From: Cepaea nemoralis
Taxonomy: Eukaryota > Mollusca > Gastropoda > Stylommatophora > Helicidae
Length of the DNA: 64,000 bases
Direction: 5' to 3'
NCBI GenBank assembly: GCA_014155875.1
Contig: JACEFZ010016115.1
Span: 177,501-241,500 of the forward strand
The translations under genes and the position numbers were made by a program. Under the pieces are notes generated by a model that searched no databases, was not told the DNA's origin, and worked only from the letters and a program-made list of their open reading frames with translations. Shown here piece by piece: positions 49,916-60,250 of this stretch. How positions within the stretch are numbered: position 1 is the first letter of the stretch; every line of letters starts with the position of its first letter.

Positions 49916-49987
49916 CGTGCGTGCTTGTGCGTGTTTTGACTCTATGAGTGAATGATTTGCTAAGATGCAAGTCAAAAGTCAGAAATC

Positions 49988-50180
49988 ACAGTAACATAGT
50001 GGCTAGACGTTCACTTGCTGGCCGGTGGTTACTGGTTTCAATCCGCTTCGGGTGGATTTTAAAAATTGACCTTCAATGTTGACCTAAAATAACATCGGTA
50101 TCAGGAAATGTCTTGGGGGGTAAAGGTGGCCATCGCCCACAGAGTGCCAATTAGTATTTTTTTTAATGGATCTAGCACCG
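49988..50180 (+). mobile_element. SINE D (tRNA-derived), single copy
   Basis: TAGTGGCTAGACGTTCAC (A-box-like) and ACTGGTTTCAATCCGCTTCG (B-box-like) at tRNA spacing, followed by a body with GGTATCAGGAAATGTCTTGG and a T-rich end. Called on the promoter boxes alone; no second copy found here. Confidence 0.55.
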
Positions 50181-50389
50181 TATGCCCAATACATTTTAGT
50201 TAGTTAGTCGACAGATCATCCTCATTGCACATCGAACCATTCAGTCAATAAGTGCTCGGATCCCCTCCTCAGCAAATCCCGCAGCTTGTAGCGGCTCACG
50301 ACACCAGTTCTGTGCTGGTTTATCAATCTTCTTTAGCTTCCTGCGTAGTGTTCTTGTTTGGGCCAGTACGTTTTAAGGTGTGTCAAAAG

Positions 50390-50560
50390 ATCCTAAACTT
50401 ACTTAGACAGTTCATAAATAAACACACGTGTATTGTTTCGCGCTGATAGAAGTAGAATAAAGAAGTAGAGACTAGAGGATGCTGTAGACAACATAAACAT
50501 TGATAGCTATAGTTACCGGTCGGTATTTATCACACCTTGATGGCGACGACGGCTTTCTGC
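50390..50560 (-). mobile_element. SINE E copy, diverged head
   Basis: Shares GACAGTTCATAAATAAACAC, AGTAGAGACTAGAGGATGC and CGGGAACAAGTGTTC with the copy at 35205-35410. The B box is decayed. Confidence 0.65.
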
Positions 50561-50654
50561 GGGAACAAGTGTTCTTCGACGACTGACCAACAAGATATAT
50601 AATGAGCAAGTCCTACACGAAGAGAAATTCGACGTAAACAGTCAAGATTTGGTA

Positions 50655-50690
<36 letters not shown>

Positions 50691-50698
50691 TGTTTTGT
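50655..50698 (+). repeat. Uninterrupted run of 44 G
   Basis: A pure G tract, expected to form G-quadruplex or other non-B structures, and prone to sequencing error. Confidence 0.9.
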
Positions 50699-50789
50699 GA
50701 GAAGAAATAAACTAGAGAACTTGGGGACAACTGTCAAGATTGAGGGGAAAAGAACAACGGAAAGGCAGAAGAGTCAATATCTTGATGTC

Positions 50790-51000
50790 TTAGTCACGTC
50801 AATTCGTAATCCCGCATACTGCGTTCAAAACTGCCTGCGATTTGGCAGCAGCCGTCTTTGCATTGGTTCCCCGTCCAAGGTATAAGTGCCGGTCGTTCAG
50901 AAAGAAATAGCAAGCTACTAAACGTAAACTTGTCAAGAAATCGCGAACTATCAAAAATGCTGGGGTTGATTGTAACCATGAAAAGGATATACAACTAACT
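50790..51000 (+). mobile_element. SINE A copy
   Basis: Head with a decayed B box (GCGTTCAAAACTGCC), middle AGTGCCGGTCGTTCAGAAAG, tail with a small deletion before GAAAAGGATATACAACTAAC. It is directly followed by a LINE tail. Confidence 0.8.
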
Positions 51001-51002
51001 TT

Positions 51003-51111
51003 TAACTTGCCCACCTGGCATGGTCGACACAAGAACACAGAGCTGATCTACGAGTCTGGTGATCGTGTGAGATTGCGAAACATGGCGGCCTACGTTTATC
51101 AGCATGGCACA
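51003..51111 (+). pseudogene. LINE C-terminal tail
   Basis: WHGRHKNTELIYESGDRVRL then RNMAAYVYQHGT and a stop, the same end as at 17035 and 47790. Three 3'-truncated-size copies of one LINE lie within this window. Confidence 0.75.
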
Positions 51112-51289
51112 TGATACTGTAGCACAGACGTTTGTTGTGTGTACTAAATCTGTACAAGCTTGCTTATATCCACGTGGCCAATAGGCGAACCCACTCTGAC
51201 TTCTGTGATACTTATTAGTCTTTGGAAACGTATAAAGACCACTTTATGTATCAATTGTTAAGCTGGTTTTCTCTGATGTGGTGTAGATG

Positions 51290-51585
51290 ATTTTTTCCCC
51301 GTTCGCTCGCTTTGAATTCAAGAGTAGTCCATACAAACTATTTTTATAGTAGTGATAGACTTAACTTTGCATGTGGATTAGCTTGCCCTATTAACAGTGT
51401 CCCTCGCCAACAGGCGAACCCACTCCGACTTCAGAGGTACTTGTAATTTACATCCCCAAGTCAAGGACGACAGGTCAACATTTTAGTCCAGCTGTCCGGT
51501 GTAGGGGTTGAACCGCTAACCTCGGCGTCAGCACACCGGATGTTTAAGAACACGCGTTCTTACCCATTCGGCCAGGCTGACCTTT
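51290..51585 (-). mobile_element. SINE C (tRNA-Leu-like head)
   Basis: Minus strand GTCAGCCTGGCCGAATGGGT (A box) and GAGGTTAGCGGTTCAACCCC (T-arm region) resemble a tRNA-Leu/Ser-type gene, as recalled. The body extends to lower coordinates (plus strand CTCGCTTTGAATTCAAGAGT). A related body fragment lies near 3603, and short pieces at 51180-51240 and 33957. Confidence 0.68.
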
Positions 51586-52730
51586 TTGTAGAGGATATGA
51601 GCAGAAAGTTTTCAATTTCATCTTGTGGTTTGTTTTATTACAAAACTGGAGCAATGTGTGCTTTATTCCAAAGTTTGAGGCGGTTTTCTATTTCTCCTGA
51701 CTTATTTATCAGATCTAGAATTGCTTTTACAAAAGGGCTTACGTGAGTTAACATTTCGATGTGGATTTTTCCAGATTCTGGCCATTGTCAATGAATATGG
51801 AGACACTGATAAATTAGACTTGTTAACACTTTTGTTTTTCTGACTTCTGTCATGTAAAGCAAAGTCTTCTTCAAATATGGATACAATGACAAATTTGTTT
51901 TTTCTGACATCTCAAATATTCCAGACGGTTTAGGTCCACCTCTGTTAGTTTTTCACTTCAATTTACACAGGCAAAATAACGATTGAGATGTTTCCACATT
52001 CTCACGATCTTCTGTAATTAGCTATATTGCGTCTAGCATTGGTTATGGGTTTGTTCTTCGTCTTTAACTGGGAAATGACTATGGTTTACGCTTTAAGTCC
52101 CTATTGCCAAAGATTTAATATCTATTCATGTATTTTTTTGCCTTTATTGAATTTGATTTTTACTTTGGCATATGCGTTGTTGTTTACAATGTTCAAGTCA
52201 CTGAACGATGCACGCCTCCATTGTTGTTCACATTTTATATCTGACAGAGATGGCATTCAGGATGTTGTTATTGTAATACTGGTTGTAGCATCCCCGACTA
52301 CCCAGTAAAATACACTGAAATCTGCTTATACGATTGCTCTTATCGTCTACATTCATATTTTTTTTTTAACGCTATCCGTATTAATATTGACAGGTGATAT
52401 AGCTCACATGTTGCACTTTGGAAGTTCTAGTGTGTCTTTAGCATAAAACAGACTTCATTAAAAGTATTCATAATTGTGAGAACGGGTATATAGTGACTTC
52501 AAACATGATCAAGAATACGCAGCTGGAAAGACTCATTTGGTTCAGAAGAACATAATTGTTAATGAGATCGACTTCGGGACAGAGCAGCAGTGTGTGGTAA
52601 AGTTGTTAGTGTACCTCCCCTCCCTTTCCTAGCACATATAGGCTACTTGTCTCAGAGATCTTTGTCAGGGTGGATTCAACGCATTGTGTATAATGTGTAT
52701 ATCAGCTAGCTAGCTAGTAACTGTACACCT
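51586..52730. other. No recognised feature
   Basis: AT-rich. A hydrophobic open frame near 52027-52308 begins at a non-ATG codon and has no motif, so it is not called. Confidence 0.5.
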
Positions 52731-52739
52731 AACAACAGA

Positions 52740-52968
52740 CAGAGACACAGACAGACACGCAACTTGCTGAGTAGTAGACAGACACAGACGGACAGATGAA
52801 TGGCTAGCTGGATGACTGGATGGCTGGCTAGACGGTTAGATAGATGGACAGACAGGTATTTTGCTAAATAGGCAGACAGACAAATAGACAGACTGAAGGA
52901 TGGATGGGTGGCTAGCTATCTTACTGGATGTCTGGTTAGACGGTTAGATAGATAGACAGCTAACTTGC

Positions 52969-53037
<69 letters not shown>

Positions 53038-53070
53038 CGACCGACCGACCGACCGACCGACCGACCGACC

Positions 53071-53119
<49 letters not shown>
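52740..53119. repeat. Compound GACA/GACC/GGCA microsatellite
   Basis: Degenerate GACA/GATA/GCTA repeat (52740-52970), then pure GACA, GACC and GGCA blocks with sharp switches. The block order resembles that at 21075-21298. Confidence 0.95.
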
Positions 53120-53120
<1 letters not shown>

Positions 53121-53323
53121 TAGACTGAGATTTATTGATTTATCCACCTGATTTCAAAGCGTTGACAACTTAGCAGCGTTAGAATCAGCCACAAAAACTC
53201 ACCAAACTGTATGTAATTCTCCAACGAAGAATATGTGGACATGGGGATATGGCTACTTCAGACTAGGCACCTAAAGAAAACTACGTGATTATACAGGACA
53301 TACTTACCAAGACAAAGTTAGTT
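53120..53323. other. No recognised feature
   Basis: Nothing recognisable. Confidence 0.5.
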
Positions 53324-53553
53324 GCAAATCTTTTACAGGACGTCGCAGGAAACTCCGGCAGTTTTGGCTGTTTGTGATTCCTGGGCAAGTTTACGATCAG
53401 TAGTTTGCCATTGCTTTCTGAACGACCGGCACTCATAACATTGTATGGAAACCAACGCAAGACGGTCTGCTTCCACATCTCCCGCAGCTGTGTTTCGAAC
53501 GCGGAATGCGGGATTAAGAATTGCGCCCGTAACCCATTCGCCACAAATCCGGC
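53324..53553 (-). mobile_element. SINE A copy, full length
   Basis: Minus-strand head with TGGCGAATGGGTTACGG (A-box-like) and CGCGTTCGAAACACAG (B-box-like); plus-strand middle TTCTGAACGACCGGCACTCA; tail CTTTTACAGGACGTCGCAGG. The best-preserved copy of the family and a suitable reference. Confidence 0.9.
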
Positions 53554-54590
53554 ACCACTGCCATATATACATACATACAATCCATTTGGTGAAACTTACC
53601 AAGACAAAACGAAATTGACAGTAACTTGTTTTACTAAAGCCATCGACTAAAAATACCGAACTAATGCTTGAAAATAACAGCCGTAAATAAAGACCATCCA
53701 TTCTTTCAAGGGTAAACAAGCAGCATAATTATCATCCTTCAACTCTTCAGGTTATTATACCCCTAGCCATTTTCAGTTATCACATTTAATCTGCAGCTGC
53801 TAATCTTAGCGTCTTAGTTTCTCATCATATTCATCAAAAGCATTTAAGCAGCTTCTATAATTATACACAATTCTTGTTTTGTTTTGTAGTACTTTTGTTT
53901 TTATTCCGTCGATATCTTCTTGCGTCATTATTAACATCATCTGTTGATAAAGCACTCTTTAAATTTCCTCTCCTCAAAGACACTCATTAGATGTCATTTC
54001 TATCCTGCCACACTGTTCCGTTCTCCGGAAGCTGGCAACATTTTGACATATTTGGAACTGGGTTTTTTGTTGGAACTTTTAAGTTGCTGAATAAAAGGAT
54101 GGAAAATATGTCTTCTGCCAAGATCATATAGCAGCCAGCAGTATTTGCATCTCTTGAAAGAACTAGTATTATTCTGTCATTGGATCTTATGCATTTCCGT
54201 GAACTTTTATGTAGTATTTATATTCTTTATTCTTTATGATTGTATCTGTAAGTCTGTCTGGCTGTGTGTGTACGTGTGTCCGAATGTGCGTAGGTGAGTA
54301 TTGCATAAATGTGTATATGTGTTTGATTGTATGTGTATTTGTGCGTTTGTGTATTTGAGTTTGTATGTGTGTTTGATGGTTTGTGTGTATTTGCGTATGT
54401 GTATGCATGTTTGTGTTTATGCGTGGCTCTGTATGTATGTATCTTTCGGTATTGGTGGTCGGGTGATGGTGGTCGTGGTAATGATACTGACGGAGTGGGT
54501 GTTTGTGGACGTAATAATGATGTTGATGATTTATAGTTGAAGTGGTAGTGCATTGTAAGTAGTAGGTTACGTCCTAACTAAGTATCATTT
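53554..54590. other. No gene; GT-rich stretch
   Basis: A TGTGTGTTTG-like low-complexity stretch spans 54260-54440. Otherwise nothing recognisable. Confidence 0.5.
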
Positions 54591-54796
54591 CTGGATTGTG
54601 GTGCTGGATTGACCCCAATCCAGCTGAATTAGGGTCAGGGTTAGGGTTAGGGTTAGGGTTAGTGTTAGGGCTTAGGGTTAGGGGTTAGGGTTAGGGTTAG
54701 GGCTTAGGGTTAGGGATTAGGGTTAGGGGTTAGGTCTTTTGCCTGCTCCTAATCATATTGTCTGGATTTACCTCGCTGGATTTCCCCAAATCCAGC
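54591..54796 (+). repeat. Interstitial (TTAGGG)n between matching hairpins
   Basis: TTAGGG and variants (TTAGGGG, CTTAGGG) fill 54628-54735. On the left GCTGGATTG-ACCC-CAATCCAGC (54603-54624) and on the right GCTGGATTT-CCCC-AAATCCAGC (54775-54796) form perfect 9-bp hairpins. Each is preceded by another CTGGATT. The flanks are therefore direct repeats of one motif. TTAGGG is the expected animal telomere repeat. Confidence 0.92.
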
Positions 54797-55164
54797 TCGG
54801 GTCCGGGGCGGGTTGGGTAGGGTAGGTACTTAGGTCATATGTAAGGGTGATAATTCTAATAGAAGACATGTTTTCTAAGGGCAGATAACTTAGTGTGTGT
54901 ACAATATTTTAACTAATTTTAAAAAATAAAATAAATAAAATAAAATAAACAACAACCAAAGGCGCGCGGGGCGGTCGGTGGGCGCAGGAGCGAGCACTAT
55001 GAATCGGTTGCGTGGAGCGGTCGAATCCAGTAAAACACTGTCTTGTAGTAACCACATGGCCAGTCATTGCTGAGTGACCACAGGACCGGTCAGTGACGAG
55101 TGCGGGTGGTGGGGCTAGACGATTCGAACCCTTGAGTCACGCCGGTTGTCATATGAAAATTGTA
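54797..55164. other. GC-rich patch and tRNA-like B box
   Basis: A GC-rich patch (54960-54995) follows an A-rich stretch. Near 55100-55135 the minus strand has GACTCAAGGGTTCGAATCGT, a B-box-like sequence without a recognisable A box. Confidence 0.4.
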
Positions 55165-55486
55165 ATAAGTAAAAAGGTAAATATGGCGTGTATATGATAT
55201 GTAGTGGGTCGTTGTGGCCTATAAACTATCATCATGTAGATTACACCTCTTCAAATGAAAACCGTAAAACAAGTAAATATGGCCAGTGGTAACGGTTGTA
55301 AGGGGCGTGGCTTAGTGTTATTCGTTGTTAAGGAGTGGGTGAGCGGTGAAGTAGCTAGAGAAGTGCTTCTGAACATTTTAAAGCGGTGAGCGAATGGCGA
55401 AGTGGCTAAATGAATGCGTCTGTTCCTTGCTAAGAGACAGAGGAGTTGCTAGATAAAGGCTCCAGGTCGTTGTTAAGGAGTAGGTG
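55165..55486 (+). repeat. 540-bp tandem repeat, left part
   Basis: Matches 59275-59601 (shared GAAGTGCTTCTGAACATTT and GAGTTGCTAGATAAAGGCTC). It stops exactly at the target duplication AGTAGGTG and continues after the insertion at 59057. Confidence 0.85.
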
Positions 55487-58400
55487 TGACGAAACGGCTA
55501 CAGATCGGCAGATCTCTGCATAATATCCCTTTGAAGGGAGTGCGATGCGTTGGTCTCCCTTGAATTAATATCAATTAATAGGGGATTCCCCATCAAAAAG
55601 TAGTGCGGGGCGGAGCTATTCTAGTTATTTATAGAAAAATCTAGAATGTTCCCTCAAGTGCGTACGTGGTAGAGATCTCTAAGTTCACGAGTGCTTCATG
55701 CAGCACGGGTTGGTGGAACTTATCGTGACTCTGGTTTTCTTCATGAATCATGAAAGTCACGCAGCCCAGGTAGGCGATTTGAAGGCGTACTGACTTAGTC
55801 GTGGTCAGTCGCCCACCAGACCTCAGCGTAGATAGATCACAGCCAACAGGCTGCTGTAATTTTGATGTCAATATTCGCGGCCAGAGCGGACATCTGCAGT
55901 CAAGTTTGTGATTGTTCAATCACAGGTTAGTTGAATACTTATTATATTATTTAACTGTTGTCTATATGCCGGACCGACCTCCCCGAACGAATTTATTGCC
56001 GTCGAAACTTGAGTCGTCGCGTAGCGTTAAAAGTTACAGCGGGCTATCTGCATATTTAAGTAGGCTTAATCGATCAGCGATGTAATGTGTTACCTGACGG
56101 AACAAGCCGTATTCCACAGCGAGTGGTGTGTAAATAAAATAGGCCGAACGATGTGCTTTACAGTGTGTAGCAGTTACTTGTTTGGTTTATTAATTACGCA
56201 TGCAAGGCGACAGTTTGTCAGTCATTACATCAACATGCTAGACGCTGTTAATAATGATACGGTAGAGCTTATTATTAGAGATGTGTAATGTGCTTCGTGA
56301 CATTAGAATTGTAACTTAATTGTTCTATCAGTGATGGTGATTTTTCGAGGAATCAAGGTGAGATCAGCCGTGGTGTATTTACTGTGTGAAGATAGCAGTG
56401 TTATTCCGTGTAAGCCGGATGGTGTTACCTCGATAGGATAACAGTTGATAGAAAGTATTCATGATACTATTATTACTGCTTGTTGTCATGTCCGTCCGCT
56501 AGCATGACCGTGCTTGTTCCATCATACGTTTGTCTAGGAAGCTGACTGGGAGGTAGGCCGATACGGCCAACCTGTTAGGTTACAGGTCCGAATCAATGCA
56601 ATCGTGCATATCCGATGAGTGAAAATACCCGATCGAGGGTGATGCGGCACTCCGTAATTCGAGGCCGAGGTGTCTAGATAGATCGAGGTTTGAACCTAAC
56701 CGTTTCTGTCTCTAATATTCTACTCTTCTGGAACCCTGACTCGGTTCATGGAGTACTTGGAGTACTGCCGTGAAGTAGTAGTATATGAGAGGAATAATCC
56801 CCCCCCCCCAAAAAAAAAAGGTGGAGTCAGAGTTTGGTAGTGGAGTCTGTAGGTTTGCTACATTGGATGAGCGTGACTTAAGTCGTCACGGGGCAAGGTA
56901 CACGGGACCCACAGTAGCTGTGGGAAAGTGTAATGGTGGATGGCCACAACAACTGTGCTCGACCGGCACAGGTATGACTGACCTGGAAGATAGTCAGTGA
57001 ATAAGAGGGCAACTCAGGATCTGGGGCGGGGATCCCAGAACTGACACTATGGCTGTGAAATGAGTTTGTTATTTAAGTGTAACAATTCATGAGTTCTCCT
57101 TGGTTAATGCTATAGTAATGAATTATCAGGAGTATAATTCATTATAGTCATATAGTTATTAATGTGTGTAATTGATCAGTCCATGGGTTAAGGGATTGAT
57201 GAATTGATGAGTCTGTCAGGAAGGAGATGTCCGGCTAGACACCTTCTCGATAAAGTAATCACTACACTGAAAGGAAAGTAGGTGTATATGTTGATTGATG
57301 ATGAGAAGATGAAACAGGATTGGACTGGCACCAGGCGAAGGATGCTTGACTGAGTCATACAGTCGACTCTGGTGCTAGGGGTTATTTGTAGCCCAGAAGT
57401 GTTACTTGACTGAACAGGTGTGCTATTGCTGTTTCTACCATCATTATGCCTATATATTATAGTGACTAAGTAGATCTATGATGTGATGATTTCATACTCA
57501 TGTTGGTAGACATGAGGAATGTCTGAGAGGCAGGTGACAGGGTGGAGATGCTGGTAGTCTTTGTTGTAGTTGAGTACTCACACCAACCTCTCCGTGTTTC
57601 AGGATCTGTTATTACTATACAGAAGAAGATTCAAGAGCTTCACCATGAGCTCTACGGGCCCACTCATTCCAGTGCCTATCCGGAAGTTGATTGAGGCCTT
57701 ACTGGGAGTGGTCGTCTGATTCTGCGAGATCAATATTGGAAGGAGCTGAGTGCTGAATAAGTCGGTAGGTCTAGGTTAGGACCTCCGCCAAGAGTCCGAC
57801 GAGTGTCATCCGATCCTGAGAGGATCCAACACTGAAACGTCTGGTGATTCTAGCCAGTGAAGCACTGGTGACATTCAACCTCTGTGTAAACCTTGGTGAT
57901 TGCAAGGTAGTGACGTTTCAAGTTGAGCAGAGTGATCATTGATACCGGTCACCATGACCTGTGTTATATGCTTCTGGCCCGGCTGGGTTATGGGACACCA
58001 TGTATCAGTTGATGCTTAAATAGTGTTTCTACATTGGTTACCTTTATGAAGCCAACATGTGGTCCAGTGACCTAGGACATTGATTACAACATTGGTGGGA
58101 ACACCAGAGTGACATGTTTGTTAAGGTAGGAAGCTACCTCATTCCAACGTGGTGAACTGTTGACAATGTTTGTTAAGGTAGGGAGCTACCTCATGCCATT
58201 GTGGTGAACTGTTGACAGTGTATGCTAGGTTGTGATTACTACCCATTGATCAGGGTAGTTACATGATACTGTGTGAAGATCTATTTGTCCAAGGACATGG
58301 AACTAAGGTGAAGTGTTTAGTCACCTGATAGACTTTACCAGTAACATTGTGTGTTCAGGTGGAGCAACCGCTCATTGTGTAGGTGACATATCAGTGTGTG

Positions 58401-59056
58401 GGTCACTTATGAGATAGAAGAGTGACCTGGCTCTTGTGTAATTTGAGACGGTGCTACCTGTACTTTTTCTGCAAGTGGGAGACCGCTAATGTTCTAGGGT
58501 CGGCCCAGACTTCATCTGGAGGGTGACGAGGGAAATAGTACGACAGCAAGGAAGGATCCTTGTTCATCGGTGCAGTGTCAGTCAGGCAGTGGTGTTGCGC
58601 TTGATCAGCCCGTGATTGGTTCTCTGTGTGAAGAGGGAACTTTGGAGAGGCAGCAGACCTTGGAGTTCCAGTCCACTGGAGGAGCCTGGGTGAGTCGCTA
58701 CCACGACTGGACAACCGCACGAGCTATCGTCCGCCTCCATGATGAATACTCATCTGCATATGTGATCTTGTACATAGTTCTTCTAATCCGGCTTTCAGCC
58801 ATCCTTCTCTGTGTTGTGGTTGACGTAGTTCAGAAATAAATTTTTGTTCTCTTAGCTATGACTTTGTGCAGTGATATGACTGGTGTCTGGTCCGAGCCTC
58901 CTTGGGGTTTGGAACCCTAGGTGAGGGAGGGAAGGTTAAGCTGTCCCGGCTTGTGTGGGGCCTGGTAGATGTAGACTGCTATTGAGGTGGTTGGAGCAAA
59001 GGCAGGGGATAGTATCTATCGTGGCAATTCAGTCCAAGCCCCGGCGGTCTTGTCAC
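55487..59056. mobile_element. 3.57-kb unclassified insertion with 8-bp TSD
   Basis: AGTAGGTG precedes (55479-55486) and follows (59057-59064) the insert. Removing it and one duplication copy restores the 540-bp repeat unit, as judged from the intact unit at 59595-59640. The ends are weakly inverted (GTGACGAAAC against GTGACAAGAC on minus). Shifting by one base also allows TG...CA ends with a 7-bp duplication, as in LTR elements. No long coding frame or transposase is visible. It holds a 24-codon frame in good start context (57644), a 12-base initiator-tRNA-Met anticodon-stem match at 57981-57992 (CTGGGTTATGGG), a poly(A) signal (58837) and a GGAGGG purine tract before TGACGA (58520-58531). 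A decayed LTR or large non-autonomous element is possible. Confidence 0.7.
58104..58215. repeat. ~57-bp tandem duplication with inner palindrome
   Basis: Two copies of TGTTTGTTAAGGTAGGGAGC-type sequence. Each carries the palindrome GGTAG(G)-AGCTACC and ends GTGGTGAACTGTTGACA. Confidence 0.85.
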
Positions 59057-60070
59057 AGTAGGTGAGTGTAGAAATTGCTAGATAACTGCGGCCTATCCTT
59101 GTTAAGAGGTGGGCGAGGGGCGGAGTAGTTAGATAATTACGCCTGTTCCTTGTTAAGAGCCAGGTTGATCGAGTGGAGAAGTGGGTAAATAAAGGCACGG
59201 CGGTCTACCACCAACAAAGTCAATGCATAATGGCGGCGTCGGTCGTCAGAAGACCTAAAATATTTTCATTATATGTCTATTGCAAAGTGGTCGACTGTTT
59301 ATTATAACGGTGGTTACTATTATCTGTAGTGGATGAGACTTAAATACAATCATCATACAGGTTACAACTCTTCAAATGAAAACATTAAAAAGTAAGGATG
59401 GCTGATAGTAAGTGTTGTAATGGGTGTGGTTTAGTGTTATTCGTTGTTAAGGAGTGGGTGAGCGGAGAAGTAGCTAGAGAAGTGCTTCTGAACATTTCAA
59501 AGCGGTGAGCGAATGGCGAAGTGGCTAAATGAATGCGTCTGTTCCTTGCTAAGAGACAGAGGAGTTGCTAGATAAAGGCTCCAGGTCGTTGTTAAGGGGT
59601 AGGTGGTGTACACATAGCTAGATAACTGCTTCAGATCCTTGTTAAGGGGTTGGCGAGGGGCGGATTGGTTGGATAATTACGCCTGTTCCTTGTTAAGAGC
59701 CAGGGTGATCGAGTGGAGAAGTGGGTAAATATTGGCATTGAGGCCTACCACCAACAAATTCAATGCATAATGGCGGCGTCGGTCGTCAGAAGACCTAAAA
59801 TATTTTCATTATATGTCTATTGTAAAGTGGTCGACTGTTTATTATAACGGTGGTTACTATTATCTGTAGTGGATGGGACTTAAATACTATCATCATACCG
59901 GTTACAGCTCTTCAGAAGGAAAACCTTAAAAAAGTAAAGATGGCCGATTATACTGGTTTTAGTGGGTATGACTTTGTGATATTCGTTGTTAAGGGGTGGG
60001 GTGAGTGGATGAGTAGCTAAATAAACGCTTCCGAACACTATCATCGGGTTCGAATCCCAGTGGGGCTGGT
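59057..60070 (+). repeat. 540-bp tandem repeat, right part, with A-box modules
   Basis: TAATGGCGGCGTCGGTCGTC occurs at 59228 and 59768, a 540-bp period. Within each unit a 45-60-bp module recurs, built of TTGTTAAGGGGTGGGCGAG then GTAGCTAGATAACTGCTTC. The second half resembles the 5' half of a tRNA, including an A box. The last module (60010-60070) ends with GGGTTCGAATCCCAGTGGGG, a T-arm/B-box sequence. No function is assigned. Confidence 0.8.
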
Positions 60071-60149
60071 CTAGTGGTAGAAGAAATATTGATAATATTT
60101 GGTTACTTAGTTGATGATTTCGAGCTCTGGTGTTATTAACCCGGCTATG

Positions 60150-60250
60150 TTTAGAAAAGGAGAAGTGGTGTACTGGTTGCGGAGTATGTTTAGGTGGTAC
60201 CCCAGACACCGTGGAAGTGACACGTTCGAATCTCGGTACTTTGTCGTTGG
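60150..60250 (+). other. tRNA-like sequence, SINE head candidate
   Basis: GTGGTGTACTGGTTGCGG and ACACGTTCGAATCTCGGTAC resemble A and B boxes at about 50-bp spacing. A tRNA cloverleaf was not obtained by eye. No second copy was found. Confidence 0.4.

Noticed and set aside
52027..52308. Hydrophobic 93-codon frame, possible membrane protein
   Set aside because: It starts at a non-ATG codon, lies in AT-rich sequence, and has no homologous motif or neighbouring exon signals that I can defend.
54628..54735. True chromosome end
   Set aside because: Unique and repeat sequence continues for more than 9 kb beyond it, so it is interstitial.
56085..56288. 67-codon frame in the 3.57-kb insertion
   Set aside because: Cys-rich but without any recognised pattern; too short to support a gene.
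58520..59057. 3' LTR of an LTR retrotransposon (GGAGGG then TGACGA start, AATAAA, CA end)
   Set aside because: No matching 5' LTR is visible at 55487 beyond TGACGA; kept only as an alternative for the insertion.
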